Below, piece after piece: positions 1-5,074 of a stretch of DNA of 5,531 nucleotides. The position numbers and the translations under genes are program-made. The notes under the pieces are model-generated. The model searched no databases. It was given only the letters and a program-made list of their open reading frames with translations, and was not told the DNA's origin. This stretch comes from an uncultured Collinsella sp. (lineage in GTDB: Bacteria; Actinomycetota; Coriobacteriia; Coriobacteriales; Coriobacteriaceae): NCBI GenBank assembly GCA_902495525.1, contig CABUXL010000094.1:1-5531 (forward strand). The letters run 5' to 3'. Position 1 is the stretch's first letter. Each line of letters begins with the position of its first letter.

Positions 1-81
1 CTGTGGGCGCCAGCGGAATGTGGGGTCACCGCGCGGTCCGCATCTGATGGTGTCGACGTCAATGGTATACGGGTGCATCAT
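1..81 (-). CDS. Possible 5' end of an unidentified minus-strand gene, cut by the left edge
   Basis: The minus strand reads without a stop from an ATG at 81-79 (or the adjacent ATG at 78-76) to the window edge, giving about 27 residues that begin MMHPYTIDVDTIRCG. Third codon positions are mostly G or C, as in the confident genes nearby. The upstream sequence offers only a weak purine stretch (GAAGA) as a ribosome site, and the frame stays open upstream of the ATG, so the start is uncertain. I do not recognise the family and assign no function. If real, this gene is divergent from the riboflavin operon and the 82-344 gap would be a shared divergent control region. The alternative is that 1-81 is non-coding, or that a plus-strand gene ends at the TGA at 45-47. 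Confidence 0.3.
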   Translation of the reverse strand, partial: MMHPYTIDVDTIRCGPRGDPTFRWRPQ

Positions 82-222
82 CGACGTCTTCAATACAGAA
101 GATATCAGTGCGGAATGTTCCGGAGAGAAGCCCCGTCCCGCCCCCGGATTCCCTGCGTTTACGGCCTTGAGGTCGGCGTGGGCGGAGGACGTGGTTGTTG
201 GGAATACATGTCCCGGTTGCTG

Positions 223-241
223 TTTCGCGCTTTGCGCGAAA
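223..241. repeat. Perfect 8-bp hairpin TTTCGCGC-TTT-GCGCGAAA
   Basis: Positions 223-230 are the exact reverse complement of 234-241, with a three-T loop. No T-tract follows on either strand, which argues against a terminator. The right arm is part of an 11-nt sequence, TTGCGCGAAAG (232-242), repeated exactly at 345-355, where it overlaps the -35 element of the ribU promoter. A regulator-binding site is possible, but its function is unknown. Confidence 0.45.
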
Positions 242-300
242 GACGCACCACTTTAGCGCGGACGGTGAACGTGGCCGTCGCGTTAACTTGTCCCGGGCGT

Positions 301-330
301 ATTTCTGGAGCGTTTCCCCCTGCCAGAAAT
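301..330. repeat. Perfect 8-bp inverted repeat upstream of the ribU promoter
   Basis: ATTTCTGG at 301-308 is matched by CCAGAAAT at 323-330 across a 14-nt spacer. It ends 15 nt before the proposed -35 element at 345. The position suits an operator or activator site, but there is no independent support, and repeats this short can occur by chance. Confidence 0.35.
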
Positions 331-344
331 TACCCTTGGCATAC

Positions 345-372
345 TTGCGCGAAAGCTTACTGGTGCTACACT
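345..372 (+). promoter_or_regulatory. Putative promoter of the ribU-ecfA-ecfT operon
   Basis: A -35-like TTGCGC (345-350) and a -10-like TACACT (367-372) are separated by 16 nt. The -10 is preceded by TGC (364-366), the extended -10 pattern. Transcription would start near 379-380, a few nucleotides before the first riboswitch helix, which is where a riboswitch leader should begin. The argC promoter candidate shares the string TGGTGCTA at its -10. The assignment rests on motif and position only. Confidence 0.55.
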
Positions 373-383
373 TGCAATTGCTG

Positions 384-562
384 TTTCAGGGCGGGGTGGA
401 ATTCCCCACTGGCGGTAAATCGGGCGGTGTCAAAGGGACGCCGTGGCGCAGGTGAGATGCCTGCGACCGAGCCGATGAGTCCGCGACCCGTGTGTGCGTT
501 GGTTCGCATGCCGGCTGAACTGGTGAGATCCCAGTACCAACGGTTAGAGTCCGGATGAAAGA
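384..562 (+). ncRNA. FMN riboswitch (RFN element)
   Basis: This is a cis-acting leader aptamer that binds FMN and shuts down riboflavin synthesis or uptake genes. The conserved landmarks appear in order: CAGGGCGGGG (387-396), a GGGG/CCCC helix (393-396 with 404-407), TGGCGGTAAAT (410-420), GTCCGCGA (479-486), a helix ACTGG/CCAGT (519-523 with 531-535), ACGGT (540-544), and the 3' block GTCCGGATGAAAGA (549-562). The closing helix P1 pairs TTTC (384-387) with GAAA (557-560). The variable region between the second and third blocks is long. It forms two extra hairpins (425-431 with 437-443, and 447-452 with 460-465) bracketed by TCGG/CCGA (420-423 with 472-475). There is no terminator hairpin with a T-run before ribU, so control is probably translational. 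Confidence 0.95.
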
Positions 563-570
563 GGCAGGTG
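561..570 (+). promoter_or_regulatory. Ribosome binding site that fixes the ribU start at 576
   Basis: The purine-rich GAGGCAGGTG directly follows the riboswitch and sits 5 nt before the ATG at 576. The alternative in-frame ATG at 555 lies inside the conserved 3' block of the riboswitch and has no ribosome site, so it is rejected. The GCAGGTGA here (564-571) duplicates GCAGGTGA at 448-455 inside the riboswitch. Confidence 0.8.
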
Positions 571-575
571 ATCTT

Positions 576-1166
576 ATGTCTGAACAGTCGCAGCATATCC
601 ATTTTGAGAACACGAATAGGTGGAGCACCAAACAGCTCGTTACCATGGCGCTGATGTGTGCCTTGGGCGCCCTGTTTATGTACGTGCAGCTGCCCATCCT
701 TCCTTCGGCGCCGTTTTTGACCTATGACCCGTCGCTGGTGCCGGCGATGGTGTGTGGATTTGCGTATGGCCCTGGTGCCGGCACAGCTGTTGCCGCTATG
801 GCGATCGTTATCCATGCGCTTACCACGGGCGATTGGGTCGGTGCGCTTATGAACTTGGTTGCCACGCTGGGCTATATTCTGCCTGCGGCTATCGTCTATC
901 AGAAGATGCACACCTACAAGGGTGCCGTGATTGGCCTGGTGCTTGGCGTCATTGCCGCTACAGCGCTGTCTATGGTCGCAAACCTTACTATTGGCGTATG
1001 GTTCTGGTATGGCTCGGCCGATGTGATTCTGCCGCTCATGCTTCCCGCTGTTTTGCCGTTTAACCTCATCAAGACTGTGCTTAACTCGGTACTCACGCTG
1101 GCGGTGTACAAGGCGGTCTCTAATCTCATCACGCCCAAGAAGGACCAGGTCAAAGGCCGCGCATGA
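576..1166 (+). CDS. ribU: Riboflavin ECF transporter substrate-binding (S) component RibU
   Basis: This 196-residue integral membrane protein captures riboflavin and hands it to the energy-coupling module encoded next. It is rich in hydrophobic segments (roughly residues 20-40, 53-80, 86-108, 115-142, 150-181), consistent with the six-helix S-component fold. The LTYDPSLVPAM stretch at 48-58 and the following GFAYGPGAG (61-69) match the family pattern in RibU proteins, where a YDP motif follows the first helix. The N-terminus is soluble and the C-terminus basic (PKKDQVKGRA). Length is normal for the family. The FMN riboswitch immediately upstream makes riboflavin the expected substrate. The stop overlaps the ecfA start in an ATGA, indicating translational coupling. 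The 576 start is preferred over 555, which falls within the riboswitch. Confidence 0.93.
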   Translation: MSEQSQHIHFENTNRWSTKQLVTMALMCALGALFMYVQLPILPSAPFLTYDPSLVPAMVCGFAYGPGAGTAVAAMAIVIHALTTGDWVGALMNLVATLGYILPAAIVYQKMHTYKGAVIGLVLGVIAATALSMVANLTIGVWFWYGSADVILPLMLPAVLPFNLIKTVLNSVLTLAVYKAVSNLITPKKDQVKGRA

Positions 1167-3067
1167 TTGAGTGTCGGGGCGTTTCCTTTAGCTATGACGG
1201 TGCCGCCCAGGCGCTTGACGGCATCGATCTGAGCATTAAGGACGGGGAGTTTTTCTGCATCCTCGGTGACAATGGGTCGGGCAAGTCGACGTTTGCCAAG
1301 CATCTGAATGCGCTGCTGCAGCCCGATGCGGGCACGGTGCGCGTCAACGGCATGGATGCGTCCGATCCCGAGTTGGTCTACGACATTCGTTCGACCGCGG
1401 GCATGGTGTTCCAGAATCCCGATGATCAGCTGGTGGCAACGCTTGTCGAAGATGACGTTGCGTTTGGTCCCGAAAACCTTGGCGTGCCATCGGCGCAAAT
1501 TGCGCAGCGCGTACGTGAGGCGCTGAAGGGCGTGGGCCTGGTGGGCTTTGAGCGCCACGAGACCCATGCGCTCTCGGGCGGACAAAAGCAGCGCGTGGCG
1601 CTCGCCGGCGTACTTGCCATGGAGCCGCGCGTGCTTATCTTGGACGAGGCCTCCTCGATGCTCGATCCGCGCGGACGCAAGGGCCTTATGAAGGCCTGTC
1701 ATGCGCTCCACGATCGCGGCATGACTATCGTGATGATTACGCACTTTATGGAGGAGGCCGCCGAGGCCGATCGTGTCGCGGTGTTTCGGGCGGGGCACGT
1801 TGCCATGCTCGGTACGCCCGAGGAAATCTTGACGCGGGCGGATGAGCTTGCGCAGCTCAACCTGGATATGCCGGAGTCGTGTCGTCTGGGCAGGTCACTT
1901 CGTGCGAAGGGCGTGCCCGTTTGCGCGCAGGTGCGTGAGGCGGATATGGTCGCCGAGATTGCGCAGGCTTATGCCGAGCGGAGTGGGACGGACATCGCAG
2001 GGCAGCCTTCCGCATCCCAGTTGGAAATCGCTGACGGCACTGCTCCGGTAGACAACGAAGGCAACGCGTCGGAGCCCGTCATCGAGCTATCCCATGTTTC
2101 GTACAGTTATTCGCTCAGTCCGCGCGAGCGCCGCCGCTGGCATAAGCGCTCGGCCACTGCGGGCAAATCGAGCAAACAGGCTCTCTGGGGAAACGACCCC
2201 AGCAGCCCGTGGGCGCTGCGCGATGTATCGCTGACGGTGCGTCGCGGCGAGTTCCTGGGCTTGGCAGGTCATACCGGTTCGGGTAAGTCGACGCTGGTCC
2301 AGCATCTCAACGGTTTGATTCGCCCCCAGGAGGGATCCGTTCGCGCGCTGGGGCTCGATCTGTCAAACAAGAAAGACGCCGCCGCGGTTAAGGCCAAGGT
2401 CGGCGTGGTGTTTCAATATCCCGAGCGTCAGCTGTTTGCCGAAACCGTGGCGCAGGACGTGGCGTTTGGTCCGCATAACCTTGGCTTGCCGCAAGATGAA
2501 GTCGACCGTCGTGTCGAGTCATCGCTCTCACGCGTGGGCCTCGACCTTTCCACGGTCGGCGACAAGAGCCCCTTTGAGCTTTCGGGCGGTCAGCAACGGC
2601 GCGTGGCATTCGCCGGCGTGCTCGCCATGGAGCCCGAAGTCCTGGTGCTCGATGAACCCATGGCGGGGCTCGATCCGGCTGCGCGCAGGGATTTCCTAGG
2701 GCTCATCGATCGACTTCACCGCGATGGCCTGACCGTTGTCATGGTTTCGCACAGCATGGATGACCTGGCCAATTGCTGCGACCGTATTGTCGTGATGAAC
2801 GAGGGCGCGGTGTTTGCCGAGGGCACGCCCGCGCAGGTGTTTGTGCATGCCGATGAGCTCAAGTCGATCGGCTTGGGCGTTCCCGCCGCCCAGCGTATGG
2901 CGTTGGCGCTTACGGAGGCGGGCGTGCCGCTGCGCTTTGACGGCCTCTATACGGTTGAGTCGCTGGCAGATGAGTTGGTGGACCTGCTAATCGGTCGCTC
3001 GGGCGGTCCCTCTAACGTCGCGGACATTGCTAAATCCAAGACGGTCGTGCGAGAGGAGGACTGCTGA
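1163..3067 (+). CDS. ecfA: Fused ECF transporter ATPase with two nucleotide-binding domains (EcfA1-EcfA2 type)
   Basis: This 634-residue cytoplasmic ATPase powers the ECF importer. Each half is a complete ABC domain, so one chain replaces the usual EcfA1/EcfA2 pair. Half 1: Walker A GDNGSGKST (35-43), Q-loop Gln84, signature LSGGQ (137-141), Walker B with Asp161 and catalytic Glu162, D-loop SMLD (165-168), H-loop His194. Half 2: Walker A GHTGSGKST (369-377), Gln418, LSGGQ (473-477), Asp497/Glu498, AGLD (501-504), His530. DEAS in half 1 and DEPMAGLD in half 2 fit EcfA1-like and EcfA2-like identities. Each half ends with a similar C-terminal segment (about 230-270 and 567-610). Both catalytic sets look intact. 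Half 2 carries a basic insertion of about 31 residues (318-349) before WALRDVSL. It overlaps ribU by 4 nt and ecfT by 1 nt. Confidence 0.95.
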   Translation: MIECRGVSFSYDGAAQALDGIDLSIKDGEFFCILGDNGSGKSTFAKHLNALLQPDAGTVRVNGMDASDPELVYDIRSTAGMVFQNPDDQLVATLVEDDVAFGPENLGVPSAQIAQRVREALKGVGLVGFERHETHALSGGQKQRVALAGVLAMEPRVLILDEASSMLDPRGRKGLMKACHALHDRGMTIVMITHFMEEAAEADRVAVFRAGHVAMLGTPEEILTRADELAQLNLDMPESCRLGRSLRAKGVPVCAQVREADMVAEIAQAYAERSGTDIAGQPSASQLEIADGTAPVDNEGNASEPVIELSHVSYSYSLSPRERRRWHKRSATAGKSSKQALWGNDPSSPWALRDVSLTVRRGEFLGLAGHTGSGKSTLVQHLNGLIRPQEGSVRALGLDLSNKKDAAAVKAKVGVVFQYPERQLFAETVAQDVAFGPHNLGLPQDEVDRRVESSLSRVGLDLSTVGDKSPFELSGGQQRRVAFAGVLAMEPEVLVLDEPMAGLDPAARRDFLGLIDRLHRDGLTVVMVSHSMDDLANCCDRIVVMNEGAVFAEGTPAQVFVHADELKSIGLGVPAAQRMALALTEAGVPLRFDGLYTVESLADELVDLLIGRSGGPSNVADIAKSKTVVREEDC

Positions 3068-3867
3068 TGGAGGCGTTTTCGTTTGGCAGTTACTATCCCG
3101 GCGATAGTGCAATCCACCGCCTGGACCCGCGAACCAAGTTGCTCTTGGGCTTTGTGTTTCTGATCACGACGCTCACGGTCAGTGGCTTCCGCGGACTGGC
3201 CCCGGTCGCAATTTTCGTTGTGCTGACCTATGCCGTGTCTCGGGTGCCGGTTCGTCGCGTTCTGTCGTCGATGGCGCCGCTGCTGGCAATCGTCGTCGTG
3301 GTCGCGGTGCTCAACTTGTTTACCGATCAGAGTGGGCGCATCCTGTGGCAGCTCGGCTTTCTGCAGATAAGCGAGGGCTCACTGCGTTCTGCCGCCTTTA
3401 TGGCGTGCCGCCTGACGTTGATAATGGCCGGCATGAGCGCCATTACACTCACCACGCCGACGCTCGACCTCACCGCGGGCTTTGAGCGCCTGCTCGCGCC
3501 GTTTGCACGTGTGGGACTTCCTGCGCACGAGCTCGGCATGATCATGGGTATCGCGCTACGCTTTATGCCGCAGTTTGCCACTGAGATGAAGCAGACGGCC
3601 GATGCACAGGCAAGCCGCGGCGCGCGCGTGACGGGCGGTCCGCTCGGCGGCGTGCGTATGCTCGGCAGTGTGGCGATTCCGCTGTTCACGGGCGTGTTCC
3701 GCCATGCCGAGACGCTGTCTGCCGCCATGGATGCACGCTGCTATCACGGCGAGCAGGGCCGCACGCGCCTGCATCCGCTTGCATTTGGCCGCAGCGATGC
3801 GTTGGCGGCGGTGGTGACGGCGTTGCTGCTCATCTGCGTCATCGTCATCAATCTTCAACTTGTTTAG
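3067..3867 (+). CDS. ecfT: ECF transporter transmembrane coupling protein EcfT
   Basis: This 266-residue membrane scaffold transmits ATP hydrolysis in EcfA to the S component RibU. Near the start, HRLDPRTKLLLGF (17-29) is the classic EcfT/CbiQ opening. Hydrophobic segments lie at about 24-58, 66-86, 108-130, 153-168 and 245-264. The two cytoplasmic coupling motifs that dock into the ATPases are visible as SRG (183-185, in QASRGARV) and ARC (223-225, in MDARCY). The second usually reads Ala-Arg-Gly, so the Cys is a mild deviation. Length is normal. The start is fixed by AGGAGG at 3054-3059, 7 nt upstream, and by a TGATG overlap with ecfA. Together with ribU and ecfA it completes a self-contained importer. 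Its ability to serve other S components elsewhere in the genome cannot be judged from here. Confidence 0.94.
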   Translation: MEAFSFGSYYPGDSAIHRLDPRTKLLLGFVFLITTLTVSGFRGLAPVAIFVVLTYAVSRVPVRRVLSSMAPLLAIVVVVAVLNLFTDQSGRILWQLGFLQISEGSLRSAAFMACRLTLIMAGMSAITLTTPTLDLTAGFERLLAPFARVGLPAHELGMIMGIALRFMPQFATEMKQTADAQASRGARVTGGPLGGVRMLGSVAIPLFTGVFRHAETLSAAMDARCYHGEQGRTRLHPLAFGRSDALAAVVTALLLICVIVINLQLV

Positions 3868-3897
3868 GCGCGATTCGAGCGCAGGAAAGGGGTCCCT

Positions 3898-4344
3898 ATG
3901 ACCGACAACGACCGCACGGCGCAGCTCGAGCGCGCCTGTTCGTATCTTAGGCGTATTCCGGCGTGGTATCTCGCCACGATCGACGTGACGGACGGACATC
4001 AGCCGCGCGTGAGGCCGTTCTCGTTTGCCATGGTCGATGATGGCAAGCTGTGGTTTTGCACCTCGCGCGATAAGGACGTGTGGGCTGAGCTCAGCGCGAA
4101 CCCCAAGTTTGAGGTTTCGGGTTGGAAACCGGGGGAGTGTTGGATTGTGCTGACTGGCGAGGCCGCGCTCGAGGACGACGCGGTCGTGAGCGACCGGGTG
4201 CGCCAAGCCGGCTTTAAGCACATGGTGGGCATCGGCGAAGACCACGAGAACGTCAACGACGGTCGCCTTGCGTTTTTCTCGGTGCGCAATATCGCCGCCC
4301 GCTTCTGTGATATCGACGGCAGCGAGGAGCGCCTGGAGCTTTAA
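3898..4344 (+). CDS. PNPOx-like split-barrel protein, first of a tandem pair (probable flavin-binding)
   Basis: This 148-residue soluble protein belongs to the pyridoxamine 5'-phosphate oxidase-like split-barrel superfamily, whose small members often bind FMN or related flavins; substrates are usually unknown. Recognisable family features are IPAWYLAT (20-27), PRVRPFSFAM (36-45), the DGKLWFCTSRDKDVWAEL block (48-65), NPKFEVSGW (68-76) and WIVLTGEA (82-89). No signal peptide or membrane segment is seen. The ribosome site AGGAAAGGGG (3883-3892) supports the 3898 start. The gene begins 30 nt after ecfT with no terminator between, so it probably shares the FMN-riboswitch transcript. That context favours a flavoprotein, but activity as true pyridoxamine phosphate oxidase is unlikely at this length. 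Roughly half its residues match the next gene by eye. Confidence 0.85.
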   Translation: MTDNDRTAQLERACSYLRRIPAWYLATIDVTDGHQPRVRPFSFAMVDDGKLWFCTSRDKDVWAELSANPKFEVSGWKPGECWIVLTGEAALEDDAVVSDRVRQAGFKHMVGIGEDHENVNDGRLAFFSVRNIAARFCDIDGSEERLEL

Positions 4345-4388
4345 CCCTAGGGCAGCTAAAACAGCCCCGACCCAAAAAGACTAGTGCC

Positions 4389-4394
4389 AGGAGG
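4389..4394 (+). promoter_or_regulatory. Shine-Dalgarno AGGAGG that fixes the start of the second PNPOx-like gene
   Basis: AGGAGG lies 4 nt before the ATG at 4399. A GTG at 4384 is in frame and would add five residues, but it has no ribosome site of its own and would place the AGGAGG inside the coding region, so the ATG is preferred. The gap between the two paralogous genes (4345-4398) shows no terminator with a T-run. Confidence 0.75.
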
Positions 4395-4398
4395 ACAC

Positions 4399-4809
4399 AT
4401 GGACGGATTGAATACGGTGTTGGAGTATCTGACGTCGGTGCCGGCATGGTATTTGGCGACGAGCGTTGACGGACAGCCGCATGTGCGTCCGTTTTCGTTT
4501 GCGCAGATTCAGGACGGCAAGCTGTGGTTTGTAACGGCGCGCACCAAAGACGTGTGGCAAGAGCTGCTGCAAAATCAACGCTTTGAAGTCACGAGTTGGT
4601 GGCCGGGCCATGGCTGGCTCATCTTGCGCGGGCATGCGGGTCTGGACGACCAGGCCGCTCCCGATATGCGTGAGGCAGGCTGGAAGCACCTGGAGCGCCT
4701 AGGCGAGCACTACGAGGGCGCAGGCGATCCCACGCTCGTCTTCTTTAGCGTGGAGGAACCCGAGGCCTTTATCTGCAACCATGACGAATGGGTGCCGGTC
4801 GAGCTCTAA
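4399..4809 (+). CDS. PNPOx-like split-barrel protein, second of a tandem pair (probable flavin-binding)
   Basis: This 136-residue soluble paralogue of the preceding gene has the same block order: VPAWYLAT (14-21), PHVRPFSFAQ (27-36), DGKLWFVTARTKDVWQEL (39-56), RFEVTSW (61-67), WLILRGHA (73-80) and an FFSVEEPE segment near 115-122. It is shorter at the N-terminus and lacks about three residues in the first turn (SVDGQ against IDVTDGHQ). Conserved Arg, Ser/Thr and Lys positions in the RPFSF and TARTKDVW blocks are where family members usually contact the flavin phosphate; that is family knowledge, not demonstrated here. It probably belongs to the same transcript, 54 nt downstream of its partner. 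Divergence of about half the residues suggests an old duplication with separate roles or a heterodimer, rather than a recent copy. Confidence 0.85.
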   Translation: MDGLNTVLEYLTSVPAWYLATSVDGQPHVRPFSFAQIQDGKLWFVTARTKDVWQELLQNQRFEVTSWWPGHGWLILRGHAGLDDQAAPDMREAGWKHLERLGEHYEGAGDPTLVFFSVEEPEAFICNHDEWVPVEL

Positions 4810-4854
4810 ACGAGTCTCTCAGCAAGCTTCGACAATTCAAATTCTCGCATGTAG

Positions 4855-4915
4855 CGGGCCCCACATTGCAACGTCACCGTAAGGTGCACTGGGCAATATG
4901 GGGCCCGTATTCATT
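4855..4915 (+). terminator. Long hairpin, probable terminator of the riboflavin operon
   Basis: Positions 4855-4869 pair with 4893-4907 in 14 of 15 positions, including nine consecutive strong pairs (CGGGCCCCA with TGGGGCCCG) and one C-A mismatch. The 23-nt loop contains a second small hairpin, CACC-GTAA-GGTG (4875-4886). The 3' flank TATTCATTTGT is T-rich but not a clean T-run. It lies 45 nt after the last operon gene and before the argC control region, the right place for a terminator. It could instead be a structured RNA element. Confidence 0.6.
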
Positions 4916-4952
4916 TGTCAATTCCTTCGAGTGAATGTGTCGGGACTGTTTC

Positions 4953-4991
4953 AATGCATGAATATGTAAAAGATTTGCGTATATATGCATC
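4953..4991. promoter_or_regulatory. Tandem ARG boxes (putative ArgR operator) upstream of argC
   Basis: Two 18-bp imperfect palindromes are seen, each with the core TGCRT-4 nt-ATGYA: box 1 at 4953-4970 (core TGCATGAATATGTA, 4955-4968) and box 2 at 4974-4991 (core TGCGTATATATGCA, 4976-4989). They are separated by exactly 3 bp, so the centres are 21 bp apart, two helical turns. The E. coli ArgR operator is known to use paired 18-bp boxes 3 bp apart with TGAAT/ATTCA halves, and TGCAT-type halves are known for actinobacterial ArgR. A further TGCAT sits at 5048-5052. The boxes lie over the -35 side of the argC promoter, as expected for repression by arginine-bound ArgR. Confidence 0.7.
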
Positions 4992-4997
4992 TTTTGG

Positions 4998-5006
4998 TGC
5001 TAAAGT
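4998..5006 (+). promoter_or_regulatory. Putative extended -10 element of the argC promoter
   Basis: TGC followed by TAAAGT forms an extended -10 motif. The preceding context GGTGCTA is the same as in the ribU promoter. The nearest -35-like sequence, TTGCGT (4975-4980), is 20 nt upstream, longer than ideal, and lies inside ARG box 2. Initiation would fall near 5013, leaving a leader of about 60 nt before argC. No leader peptide or attenuator is apparent. Confidence 0.4.
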
Positions 5007-5074
5007 TTCAACCCACTTCATAACGACGGCTGCGGCATACGCATTGGTGCATAACTGCAGACAAGGAGTCCGAT

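Larger units (their letters stand above)
82..344. other. Intergenic region with small inverted repeats, no convincing gene
   Basis: About 260 nt lie between the possible minus-strand start and the ribU promoter. Plus-strand frames are open here, but they run into the riboswitch, lack good ribosome sites and resemble no family I know. Visible structure includes a 5+5 near-palindrome (CGGAA-TG-TTCCG, 111-122), a perfect 8-bp hairpin with a TTT loop (223-241), and a perfect 8-bp inverted repeat (301-308 with 323-330). None is followed by a T-run, so none looks like an intrinsic terminator. They may be protein-binding sites or chance. Confidence 0.5.

Noticed and set aside
20..256. Plus-strand open frame of 78 codons at the left edge
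   Set aside because: No ribosome site, no recognisable motif, and the frame is open only in GC-rich non-coding sequence; it also conflicts with the minus-strand candidate.
73..558. Plus-strand open frame of 161 codons across the intergenic region and riboswitch
   Set aside because: It covers almost the entire FMN riboswitch, has no ribosome site, and its Arg/Cys-rich translation resembles no family; long open frames are common by chance at this GC content.
555..575. Upstream ATG at 555 as the ribU start
   Set aside because: The codon is part of the conserved GGATGAAAGA block of the riboswitch and has no ribosome site; the ATG at 576 has one at the right distance.
914..1798. Minus-strand open frame of 294 codons
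   Set aside because: It lies opposite ribU and the first ATPase domain, whose motifs are certain; the translation is His/Arg-rich with no family features, so it is a shadow of the real genes.
3556..4245. Minus-strand open frame of 229 codons
   Set aside because: Antisense to ecfT and the first PNPOx-like gene; composition is typical of a reverse-strand shadow.
4345..4398. Weak GGGC/GCCC stem between the two PNPOx-like genes as a terminator
   Set aside because: The stem is only 4 bp and no T-run follows on the plus strand, so it cannot be supported as a terminator.
4810..5074. T-box leader controlling argC
   Set aside because: No T-box sequence (AGGGTGG-type) or associated terminator is seen; paired ARG boxes explain the control better.
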